Source: Anaerobiospirillum succiniciproducens DSM 6400
GTDB lineage: Bacteria > Pseudomonadota > Gammaproteobacteria > Enterobacterales > Succinivibrionaceae
DNA length: 64,000 nt
Assembly (NCBI RefSeq): GCF_000482845.1
Contig: NZ_AXWV01000016.1
Location: forward strand, 1-64,000
Direction of reading: 5' to 3'
In this document: one piece after another, positions 46,732-54,371 of the stretch
Position numbering within the stretch: position 1 is the stretch's first letter
Layout of the letters: every line of letters begins with the position of its first letter
Notes under the pieces: generated by a model
Told to the model about the DNA's origin: nothing
What the model saw: only the letters and a program-made list of their open reading frames with translations
Databases searched by the model: none
Program-made: the position numbers and the translations under genes

Positions 46732-47241
46732 ATGCGTCATTTAATTTCTATCCTGCTGGAAAATGAGACTGGTGCGTTATCTCGTGTGGTCGGTATGTTT
46801 TCACAGCGCGGTTATAACATCGAGACTATCACAGCTGCTCCAACTGAGAATCCTCATATGTCTCGTATCACCATCTCTACTATTGGTGATGACGTAGACT
46901 TAGAGCAGATTAAAAAGCAGATTCACAAGCTCATTAACGTACACACCGTATCTACTTTAGAAGATGGTAAGTCCGAAAATACCATTGAGCTTGAACTCAT
47001 CTTCTTAAAGGTCAAGGCCAACAATAACGCTGCGCGTGAAAACGTTAAGCGCATTGCAGACATCTTCGATGCCAAGATCGTAGATCTGACCCCTGAGGTT
47101 TATACCGTATGTCTCTCTGCTGGCCGTAATAAGATCAATCGTCTGATGAAAGCAATGCAAGAGTCAGCCGAAATCCTCGAGACCGTACGCTCTGGCGTGG
47201 TTGCCATTTCACGTGGCTCAAAAGCTCTTGGCCACAAATAG
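46732..47241 (+). CDS. ilvH: Acetolactate synthase, small (regulatory) subunit
   Basis: The regulatory partner of IlvI, which binds valine for feedback inhibition through an N-terminal ACT domain. RHLISILLENETGALSRVVG, then FSQRGYNIETIT, is the ACT domain with the Gly-rich effector loop. The C-terminal domain with LELIFLKV and the ending AISRGSKAL matches. At 169 residues it is close to E. coli IlvH (163). AAGGAC lies just upstream of the ATG. It ends 80 bases before a bidirectional terminator shared with bioC. Confidence 0.96.
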   Translation: MRHLISILLENETGALSRVVGMFSQRGYNIETITAAPTENPHMSRITISTIGDDVDLEQIKKQIHKLINVHTVSTLEDGKSENTIELELIFLKVKANNNAARENVKRIADIFDAKIVDLTPEVYTVCLSAGRNKINRLMKAMQESAEILETVRSGVVAISRGSKALGHK

Positions 47242-47320
47242 CTACAAAACCATTTTCTCTCACACTACTCATGGCTAACTGAACAGCCTCATTAGTTAGC
47301 CCTCTGTCTAGTCTCTATCA

Positions 47321-47347
47321 AAAAAGGCCCTCAAAATGAGGGCCTTT
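47321..47347. terminator. Bidirectional terminator between ilvH and bioC
   Basis: AAAAGGCCCTC pairs perfectly with GAGGGCCTTTT around a 4-base loop, with T-runs on both strands; ilvH (plus) and bioC (minus) converge on it. Confidence 0.92.
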
Positions 47348-47388
47348 TGCATTTGACAGAGTCATCAGCTGTCGATGCCAGTTGCGTG

Positions 47389-48507
47389 CTAATGGAGCTT
47401 GGCAATCACGTAGTAAGGATGCCACGTGAGGCGCACGCCCATCTTCTCAGTAAAGCGCTCTTCGTACTCACGCATAATGCGTCTTAGCGAGCCTGCGCTT
47501 AATGGTGTAGCAGCAATGCCGTTGACGCCAGTAACATGTAAGTGTCTAAAGAGCTCAACACTAGAGTTAAAGTACTGCAGCTCTTCGTCAAAAAAGACCT
47601 GATAATCAAGCTGACAGCGCTCAAGCGCCTCAATCACCTTCTCTTTAGTAAGATAGTTTAAGCCCACATCAGTAAGCTCTTTAACCTCAGCAAAGTGCCC
47701 TGCATAAAACGATGAAAATGCAAGCACACTATACCCTTGTCTTAAGGTGGCAGCATCTTCTTGGGCAGCTTTTGTCTTGTGGCTTGCTAGCTCTTGAAAG
47801 CCAAGTAAGGCTGCAGCTAAATCTTCAAACCACTGAAACGATGCATTGCTGACAATAAGATCAAAAGAGGAGCTAAATACACCTGCTGCTGCTCCTGCAG
47901 CAACTTCGACCCCTGCTTGCACATTATCTTGCGCCTTAGCTTTAGCTTGCATAGGATCATGTGCCTTGGCTTTAGCTTGCACATGCCCATGTGCCTGTGC
48001 CAGTTCGTGTTCTTGCGTTTTCGTCTTGAGCTTGCTCAGCAAGCTGGCATCGCCACAGATGGCAGTAAAGCTCTGCAGTTTATTAGTGGCTTGAGGCTGC
48101 TTTGTTGTTTCTTGGTCTATTGACTGTGGCTGCCACTTACTTGTGTGGCCTTGCATGGACAAGATCTGCTGATCTCGTGTGATGTAGCCTTGCTCATAAA
48201 GATTGAGCATATTTTGCTCAAGCATCTGCAAGCTCAGATCATTTAAGCATAAGTCTTTGATGGGCAGCTTGTTTAAAAGCTGTGTGGTGAAGTTACCAGG
48301 GCCACAACCAATCTCAAGCACTTTGTAGCCTTGGATATCTTGGCTTTGGCCCTGTGCTTGTGCGTAGCATGAGGTATTTGTGCTTGGCAAATTGCTGCAA
48401 ATGAGATCGATGAGGCGTGAGGCCATCTTACTTTGCATGACAGCATCATCGTAATAAGACGATGCTGCTTTTGAAAAGCAATCATGTACACGCTGAAAAT
48501 CGACCAT
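47389..48507 (-). CDS. bioC: Malonyl-ACP O-methyltransferase with internal insertions
   Basis: BioC methylates malonyl-ACP so that fatty acid synthesis can build the pimeloyl chain of biotin. The SAM-binding motif VLEIGCGPGNFTTQLL lies near residue 63. The N-terminal segment FSKAASSYYDDAVMQSKMA and the FDLIVSNASFQWFED motif are typical of BioC. I take the ATG at 48505-48507 (372 residues); the longest frame starts seven codons earlier at TTG without a good binding site. E. coli BioC has 251 residues. The excess lies in a Gln-rich stretch near residue 48, one near 130, and a Lys/Ala/His-rich insertion near 170-205 with repeats of QAKAKAHD. bioF-bioG-bioC is the order also seen in Haemophilus-type clusters. 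Confidence 0.87.
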   Translation of the reverse strand: MVDFQRVHDCFSKAASSYYDDAVMQSKMASRLIDLICSNLPSTNTSCYAQAQGQSQDIQGYKVLEIGCGPGNFTTQLLNKLPIKDLCLNDLSLQMLEQNMLNLYEQGYITRDQQILSMQGHTSKWQPQSIDQETTKQPQATNKLQSFTAICGDASLLSKLKTKTQEHELAQAHGHVQAKAKAHDPMQAKAKAQDNVQAGVEVAAGAAAGVFSSSFDLIVSNASFQWFEDLAAALLGFQELASHKTKAAQEDAATLRQGYSVLAFSSFYAGHFAEVKELTDVGLNYLTKEKVIEALERCQLDYQVFFDEELQYFNSSVELFRHLHVTGVNGIAATPLSAGSLRRIMREYEERFTEKMGVRLTWHPYYVIAKLH

Positions 48508-48951
48508 AATGAGTCTAATCCCGACCAAAACACAAGGACAACAAAGTTTGCGGTTAGGTATTACACCAAAATCTTAATAAGTTCGCAATTTTGAGGGCAC
48601 GAATACCGTCTAACTATGACAAGCTACTTGCTATAAACAAAGCACAACATTAGCTACAACATACAAGCGGCATATCATAATAAAGACTAACTATCGCCGC
48701 TTTGCCTGACTCATAAGCTGCTTTTGATGCGCTCACTTAGCGTACTTTTTTGGGCAGCCTTGATGCGCTCGCTTGGCGGCCTTTTGGGCAGCCTTTGTGC
48801 AATGGCTTAGTGCCTTTTGAGCTGCCTTTGATGCGCTGGCTTGGCGGCGTTTTGGGCTGCCTACGAGTCTATAAATGTGCGAGGTTGCGTGTGGGGCAAC
48901 GCTGTAGCTATTAGTGCTTGCAAGCTACAGATGGAAAGCTTGTTGCTATAG
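48508..48951. other. Gap between bioG and bioC holding a tandem repeat
   Basis: Apart from the degenerate 35-bp repeat at 48716-48862 (listed separately), this 444-base stretch has no gene. On the minus strand the bioG frame meets TAA, then TAG twice, and then stays open through the repeat to a TGA. Confidence 0.55.
48716..48862. repeat. Degenerate 35-bp tandem repeat, about four units
   Basis: Units resemble GGCAGCCTTTGATGCGCTCG followed by CTTGGCGGCCTTTTG. On the minus strand, in the same frame as bioG but beyond three stop codons, the region reads as an Ala/Lys/Gln-rich stretch including SKAAQKAL and TKAAQKAAKRAHQ. Confidence 0.8.
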
Positions 48952-49854
48952 TTATTGTGGTAGCAATATGTCCTTTAAGACAGCAGCGTTGAGGGTGCTT
49001 GGCTTTAGCAGAGCACTCATAAGCATGGCGCAAAAGTGCGGGGCTTTAACCTTGTAAATATCAAGGCCGTTGCCTTGGTACATGGTCCAATAGGCTTGCT
49101 GATTGCGCGGCATGATGATGCTATCTTCTGTAGAGATAATGGCAGCGTTATAGACAAGCGGAGGAGTAGCAGCGCTTTTTTCTAAAGATAACAAGGTACT
49201 ATCCCATGCCTCAGAGAGCTTGATGTATGGCATAAAGCGCAGCTCGCTTTTTAAGATAGCCATATCGCGACAAGCAAGTGAGTGCTTAAGATCATCAAAC
49301 TCACTGTAAGTACTTGTATCCTCTGCAAAGTTCACATTTGCCTGCACTAGCTCATCTTCGGTGCTAATTAAGGTGTTCTCAATAAAAGCATCGTACACAG
49401 GAGAGGAGAAGCGACGATAAGTTGGATTAAAGTTCTTTTCAGTGATGCCGTAATTGTTATCTACGCTAAAGATGGTGCCGTTAAGGGCTACGGCAAAGCT
49501 AATCTTTTCGCTTAAATGTGGCACCTTATCAGCAAGAGCACGGGCCATACGTACACCAAAGCTCCAACCAATAATTTCCACTTTTTCGTATTTAGCAACT
49601 ACTGCTTCAAGCTCGCTAGTATCGAGTAAGTCCTGTTCAAATATAGAACATCGCGGTCCTAAAGCATCAATGTCCTTAGAGATGTTATCAGCATACTCTG
49701 CTGTCAAGTAGACATCTGGGCAGGTCTCTTTTTCAAGATCATCAGAGCGCAAAATCTGCTGCAGTACAGCAGCATCTTGGCCAAAGCCTGAGACAAAGAG
49801 ACGCATGAGTTTGTGAGTTACTAGGTCTTGATGATTGAGCTTTACTAATTTCAT
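48952..49854 (-). CDS. bioG: Pimeloyl-ACP methyl ester esterase, BioG type
   Basis: BioG is an alpha/beta hydrolase that removes the methyl group from pimeloyl-ACP methyl ester, doing the job of BioH. I start at the ATG at 49852-49854 (300 residues); the longer frame adds 42 residues that do not resemble the family. The nucleophile Ser is in EIIGWSFGVRMA near residue 97. The following ALNGTIFSVDNNYGI, then FNPTYRRF, matches Haemophilus BioG (ALNGT/AVNGTGLP...DDSFGIP). An acidic residue in ISTEDSIIMPRNQQAYW and His in APHFCAML complete a plausible triad. It is longer than Haemophilus BioG (215 residues). It sits between bioF and bioC on the same strand, which supports the call. Confidence 0.86.
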   Translation of the reverse strand: MKLVKLNHQDLVTHKLMRLFVSGFGQDAAVLQQILRSDDLEKETCPDVYLTAEYADNISKDIDALGPRCSIFEQDLLDTSELEAVVAKYEKVEIIGWSFGVRMARALADKVPHLSEKISFAVALNGTIFSVDNNYGITEKNFNPTYRRFSSPVYDAFIENTLISTEDELVQANVNFAEDTSTYSEFDDLKHSLACRDMAILKSELRFMPYIKLSEAWDSTLLSLEKSAATPPLVYNAAIISTEDSIIMPRNQQAYWTMYQGNGLDIYKVKAPHFCAMLMSALLKPSTLNAAVLKDILLPQ

Positions 49855-49992
49855 ACAAATTTCACTCACAATTTGATTAATTTTTGAGCTAAATACGCTT
49901 AAGCTGCACGGGCAACTTAAGTCCAACTTTATTATATATATCGAGATTATTGCTAAATTGTTTAGGTAATTGCCAGTCAATTATCCTGAAAA

Positions 49993-51684
49993 TTAGGCAT
50001 TCTGCACAAATAGTGACATATTGCGCTTAACTAAAGCACTAATCAGCTCAATATCATCGATTCTTAAGTTGCAGTTTAAGCTAAGTCTCAAACGGGCCTT
50101 ATTTTCTGGTACGGTTGGATGACGAATCGGCATAGCAAGAAGTCCAGCATCCTTAAAAATAGCATATGCCTTTAACGCCTTTTGCGAGTCACCAGTAATG
50201 AGCGGCTGAATCTGGCTTTGAGATGGACTAATACCTAACTCTTGCAAATTAGAGTGCAGATAGCTGCTAATCTTACGTAAATAATCGCGCTTGTAATGCA
50301 TGGCATTAGCTCTAAGCAGGCCTACTACGTACATCGAGAAGGTGATATTAACTGGGGGCAGAGCCGTGCTGTAAATTAATGGGCGCATGAAGTTAACAAG
50401 ATAGTCTTTAACCTCTTTAGAGCAGATTAAAAACGCTCCATGCGAGCCAATGGCCTTGCCTAAGGTGCCCATCAGGAAATCAACCTTGTCTAAAAGATTA
50501 AGCTCCTTACACAGGCCTAAACCATCATCACCAAACAAGCCAAAGCTATGTGCCTCATCGACATAGAGTAAGACATTATCATAGCGTTCTTTGAGCGCCA
50601 CGATTTCTTTGAGCTTAGCCTGATCGCCGTCCATGCTAAAGACAGACTCAGTCACAATGACTACACTTTCATATTCGTGAGCATGCTTTTGTAAAAGCTG
50701 TTCTAAATGCTGCATATCATTGTGCGCATAACGTAAGGCCTTGGCCTCACTATGAAGCATGCCATCAATGATAGAAGCGTGGCTAAGCTTATCTACTAAA
50801 AGTAAGTCATGCTTGCCAAACAGCGCCGATAAAACGCCACTATTAGCATCAAAGCCTGAGTTTAAGTACAGACATGCGCGAGCCTTCACGTCAGGTGCTT
50901 TATAGCCTGTACGATCTTCTTCACTTGCTAAAGCATCATAATCGTTGATCTCAGAGCCACCCTTTGGCACACGCTTAGAGGCTCTAGCCTTAATCGCATC
51001 ACTATCGTCATCAATGAGTGAAGAGCTATTGGCGTTATCCTGCTCTTGAGCTGCGCTTTCGTGATGTTCGTTAGTATCTAGCTCTTGAGTTACAGCGCCG
51101 GTAATTGGATCAGATGAGGCTAATTTAAGATCATCACCGACACCGTCAGTGCTAAAAGCATAAGCTGAGCTTGCTTGTGAGCAATTGCCTGAATCGCTAT
51201 CAGCACAGCAGCAAGAGCCTTGCTTAAAAGCTTCTACTTCGTCCTTGGCTGCTTCATCGTATTTAGGAGTATTAGCGCTTGCTGAAACACCATATAAAGA
51301 TGACTCATCCTCTCCATTAATGGATGAGAACATGGAGCCATTAAACAATGATGCAATCAGATCTTCAGCAAAGTAGTAGGCAGTGTGATTACCAGTTAAA
51401 AGACGGGAGCCAGTGGAGCCTGCACTAATAGCGCTGATGAGGAACTCACCTGCAAATTGAGAACCTGAGCTCTTACTATCGAGCATGGTTTCAATAAAAG
51501 TGGTAAAGAACTTCGGATCGCGAGCAATACACAGGTAATCATTGCTTGATAAGTCGATATACGGCATGTTATCAAGCATGATATTGTCGCCTTGGAAAGA
51601 TACGAGTGGCAGCTCGCGTAAATTGCCTGCAAGCTGACGAGCCTTAAGCTCACTTCGTAATCTCTGATAAAAAAGCTTACCCAC
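49993..51684 (-). CDS. bioF: 8-amino-7-oxononanoate synthase with a ~145-residue insertion
   Basis: BioF joins pimeloyl-ACP and alanine to make 8-amino-7-oxononanoate, using PLP. The conserved parts are IDLSSNDYLCIARDP, GSTGSRLLTGNH, the KLSHASIIDG segment, YVDEAHSFGLFG, and the PLP lysine in GTLGKAIGSHGAF near residue 410. E. coli BioF has 384 residues; this has 563. An insertion at about residues 122-266 splits the usual join between the SLFNGS helix and the LNSGFDAN segment. It is acidic and Ser/Ala-rich, and includes a Cys cluster, GSCCCADSDSGNC. The start is GTG with AGGA upstream. It leads the minus-strand bioF-bioG-bioC run. Confidence 0.93.
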   Translation of the reverse strand: MGKLFYQRLRSELKARQLAGNLRELPLVSFQGDNIMLDNMPYIDLSSNDYLCIARDPKFFTTFIETMLDSKSSGSQFAGEFLISAISAGSTGSRLLTGNHTAYYFAEDLIASLFNGSMFSSINGEDESSLYGVSASANTPKYDEAAKDEVEAFKQGSCCCADSDSGNCSQASSAYAFSTDGVGDDLKLASSDPITGAVTQELDTNEHHESAAQEQDNANSSSLIDDDSDAIKARASKRVPKGGSEINDYDALASEEDRTGYKAPDVKARACLYLNSGFDANSGVLSALFGKHDLLLVDKLSHASIIDGMLHSEAKALRYAHNDMQHLEQLLQKHAHEYESVVIVTESVFSMDGDQAKLKEIVALKERYDNVLLYVDEAHSFGLFGDDGLGLCKELNLLDKVDFLMGTLGKAIGSHGAFLICSKEVKDYLVNFMRPLIYSTALPPVNITFSMYVVGLLRANAMHYKRDYLRKISSYLHSNLQELGISPSQSQIQPLITGDSQKALKAYAIFKDAGLLAMPIRHPTVPENKARLRLSLNCNLRIDDIELISALVKRNMSLFVQNA

Positions 51685-52529
51685 TTTATTCTATGTCCTA
51701 TGTGCTTAGCCTCAAAAGAAGCATGCGCACTAAACTTATATTGCCTAAACTACGCTAGAAAAATGCACTCCTAAGCATAGTTAACAAGTCTTGATCTATT
51801 GCCTCTTGCTTTATTATCGGGCCGATAAGTTTCTTTAAGCAACATTCACTGAGCGCACAGTGACAAGTTCACATTGTCGCACTCTTGCTGCCTGTTTACT
51901 CTACTTTTGCAAAATGCGTAAGCAAAACGCTTATTTAAGCACTATTCGGCTCAAAATCTTTAGCAACATATCGTAGCTTATGCTTAGTAAAACTATCCAA
52001 AGCTAAGGCTTAAGCTAAAACTCTGTTCAATGTGTATACAACGCAAAATTGCACTGCATATTGCTTGATAACGCTAGTGTTTTGAACATTTTTGTAACGA
52101 GCCTTAATTATAGGGTCTGTTTAGCCTGCCCGCAATTATCTTATGCCTTGCTTCTTGCAAATGTTCATCAATACCCAAAGCGTAAGTATGCAAACAATTT
52201 GCGAGTAATAAGCTCATGCGACCTAAAAAACAGCAATCAGAAAGCAATAGCTAGCACACTCCTTAAAGACAAGTTAAGTATGTAAATTTGGCATTTGAGC
52301 AATTGATTATCTTACCGAGCGTCTACATTGCCTATTGATATATTAAATTGGCATATATAGGCCATCTAATCAAAAAGTACGTAGCATACAATATCTGTCT
52401 TAGACCTAAGTTAGACTAGCTTAAAAGCGCTTAGATGATAAGCTTTTTTAGTGCTTTTGCACAAAGTGCTTCTGTTAGTGATGGCTATGCTAAGATGAGG
52501 GCCTTTTTAGAAAAAAAGGAACTATATTG
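51685..52529. other. 0.85-kb divergent gap between bioF and bioB
   Basis: No supported gene; the 78-codon frame at 52049-52285 has no family resemblance. A weak terminator-like hairpin (CTTA/TAAG core, T6) at 52423-52449 lies about 80 bases upstream of bioB and could be an attenuator. I searched for a BirA-type operator (TTGTAAACC and its inverted partner) and found only poor half-sites. Confidence 0.5.
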
Positions 52530-53918
52530 ATGCTAGATTCTTCTGCTAACAAGACTCAGGCAGCTACCTGCTGTGCTGATACTGTAGAGAACCACACTCA
52601 CTGCTCTTGCTCTGACATGTCTCAAGACCATGCTCGAAGTACCGCAGGAGCTTCTAGTCAATGCTGCTCTTCTGCATCTGCAAAGTCCTCATCTACCTCC
52701 ACCAAGACCGAAAGTAGCTCTACTTGTGGCTGCCATGAGGCTCTCGACGCTTCTACTTGCGGCTGCAACGATGCAGTCGATGCTTCTACTTGCGGCTGCA
52801 ACGATGCAGTCGATGCTTCTACTTGCGGCTGTGAAGGCAAGATAACTGGCGATATGAGCGGTCTTATTGATGGTGAGTGCCACTTTGAGGGCATGTCCGA
52901 TGAGGCTGTAGCCGCTGAGATCGAACAGCGATTGGTAGCTGGTGGCAATATCAATGGTGCTGAGGCGCTCTACTGCATGGAGCGTATGGGCCTTGAGACC
53001 TTAATTGAGCTTAGCCACAAGATTACTTCACAAGTTGCATCAGCCCATGTCAGCCTGTGCTCTATCACCAATGTAAAGTCAGGCAAGTGCACCCAAGATT
53101 GTAAGTGGTGTGCTCAGTCTGCTCACTTTGCTACTGGCGTGGATATCTACGATGTAAAGAGCAAGGAACAGTGCCTTGAAGAGGCACGTCTGTGCTACAA
53201 CAAGGGCGTCGAGATGTTCTCCTTAGTTGCAGGCGGTCGTAAGCCATCTAAGGTCGAGTTTGAAAAGCTTATCGAGATCATCGATTACATCAAAGAAAAC
53301 CTGCCAATTAAGCTGTGTGCCTCTTTAGGCTTAGTAGATAAAGAGCAACTTACCGCGCTCAAAGAGCACGGTATCGAGCGCTATCACTGCAATTTAGAGA
53401 CTGCACCTGATTACTTTAAGAACGTAGTTACCCGTCATACCGTTGAAGACAAGATAAAGACTCTGCTCGATGCACGTGATATTGGCATGGAGCTTTGCTC
53501 AGGCGGTATTATTGGCATGGGTGAAAACGACAAAGAGCGTGTAGAGCTTGCTCTTGCAGTGCGTCGCTTAGGCATTAAGTCTATTCCTGTAAACGTACTC
53601 CACCCAATTGCAGGCACTCCACTTGAGAATCAGCGCCGTCTTAGTGATGAAGAAGTCTTACGCGCTATCTGTATCTTCCGCCTCGTAAACACTGATGCTC
53701 ACCTGCGCTTTGCTGGTGGTCGAGCTTTACTTAGCGATGAGACTGTTAACAAGGCTATCTACTGCGGTATCAACGCTGCCATTGTTGGCGATCTCTTAAC
53801 TACCTTAGGCTCAGTAGTAGACGAGGATCGTGCTCGCTTTGCCAAGCATCACTATGATCTGCCTGACATCCCTGCACAGGTATCAGCTAAGGCCGATGCT
53901 CCAACTCTGCAAGCCTAA
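52530..53918 (+). CDS. bioB: Biotin synthase (radical SAM) with a Cys-rich N-terminal extension
   Basis: BioB inserts sulfur into dethiobiotin. The ATG at 52530 follows AAAGGA; 462 residues against 346 in E. coli. The radical-SAM cluster motif CTQDCKWC is at residues 187-194. Compared with E. coli, Cys128 and Cys188 are kept (Cys263 in KLCASLG, Cys323 in ELCSGG) and Arg260 is kept (Arg393), but Cys97 is Ser231 (EMFSLVAGG) and the His of YNHNLD is Cys287 (RYHCNLET). This looks like the Type II biotin synthases of obligate anaerobes. Residues 1-105 form an extension with 14 Cys in seven pairs (CC, CSC or CGC), including four CGC units in an 11-residue repeat. bioA follows on the same strand after a hairpin. 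Confidence 0.96.
   Translation: MLDSSANKTQAATCCADTVENHTHCSCSDMSQDHARSTAGASSQCCSSASAKSSSTSTKTESSSTCGCHEALDASTCGCNDAVDASTCGCNDAVDASTCGCEGKITGDMSGLIDGECHFEGMSDEAVAAEIEQRLVAGGNINGAEALYCMERMGLETLIELSHKITSQVASAHVSLCSITNVKSGKCTQDCKWCAQSAHFATGVDIYDVKSKEQCLEEARLCYNKGVEMFSLVAGGRKPSKVEFEKLIEIIDYIKENLPIKLCASLGLVDKEQLTALKEHGIERYHCNLETAPDYFKNVVTRHTVEDKIKTLLDARDIGMELCSGGIIGMGENDKERVELALAVRRLGIKSIPVNVLHPIAGTPLENQRRLSDEEVLRAICIFRLVNTDAHLRFAGGRALLSDETVNKAIYCGINAAIVGDLLTTLGSVVDEDRARFAKHHYDLPDIPAQVSAKADAPTLQA
52719..52832 (+). repeat. 33-bp tandem repeat encoding STCGCNDAVDA
   Basis: Three and a half in-frame 33-bp units; the second and third are identical, which points to recent duplication. Each encodes a CGC motif in the N-terminal extension of BioB. 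Confidence 0.93.
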
Positions 53919-53945
53919 TAAGCAAATCACAAGTATCTCTTAGCA

Positions 53946-53975
53946 ACATGCCCATAGCGAAAGTTATGGGCATGT
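53946..53975 (+). terminator. Strong hairpin beyond bioB, probable terminator
   Basis: ACATGCCCATA pairs perfectly with TATGGGCATGT around an 8-base loop, followed by TTGCTATT. It lies 27 bases beyond the bioB stop. Confidence 0.75.
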
Positions 53976-53986
53976 TTGCTATTGAG

Positions 53987-54135
53987 GCTTATACAAGCTA
54001 GCTACTTATACAAGCTAGCTATAAACAGCCATCTAACGCAGCAGCAGCCCAAGCCATGAGCCATGCCCAAACAGCTATACACCCTAGCAATAGCCTATGC
54101 ACCAAACAGCTATACACCCAGGCAATGGGCTATGC
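53987..54135. repeat. Direct repeats between bioB and bioA
   Basis: CTTATACAAGCTAGCTA occurs twice in succession at 53988-54022. An imperfect 35-bp direct repeat follows (54067-54100 and 54101-54135), built on CCAAACAGCTATACACCC and ending in CTATGC. Confidence 0.75.
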
Positions 54136-54320
54136 TTGCGTACTCAAACAAGATAAGCACTATAATCTTAGGCCATTAACAGTCGTCCCATACAAATACG
54201 ACGTTGTGCAGCCTTGATGAGGCAAGAAGGTGTATGCTTAGTGCTCTATGTAGCTGTGATACAGGCTTTATAGACTTGCGAGCATCAAGAATTAATTTTT
54301 TGTAACCCAAACTAGACTAA

Positions 54321-54371
54321 GAAAGGAGATAGCGCCTAATACGTCATCAGACGTTATAGCGCTAATAATCT
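54321..54371 (+). promoter_or_regulatory. Strong Shine-Dalgarno separated from the bioA start by a hairpin
   Basis: A consensus AAAGGAGAT lies 42 bases before the bioA ATG, too far for normal use. The bases between, 54331-54363, can fold with AGCGC pairing to GCGCT and ACGT to ACGT around a 6-base loop. Only eight bases then separate the hairpin from the ATG. Folding would bring the ribosome binding site to a normal distance. There is no other start codon at a usual distance from this site. Confidence 0.5.

Noticed and set aside
49855-49980. 42-residue N-terminal extension of BioG
   Set aside because: Does not resemble the family and contains AT-rich, promoter-like DNA; the internal ATG gives a normal start.
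52049-52285. 78-codon plus frame in the bioF-bioB gap
   Set aside because: No family resemblance and no usable ribosome binding site; most likely chance in an AT-rich divergent region.
51685-52529. BirA-type operator in the bioF-bioB divergent region
   Set aside because: Only poor half-sites (for example TTGTAACG near 52095) without a matching inverted partner at the right distance.
52719-52832. Short direct repeats considered as a CRISPR array
   Set aside because: The units are contiguous without unique spacers and encode an in-frame peptide repeat of BioB.
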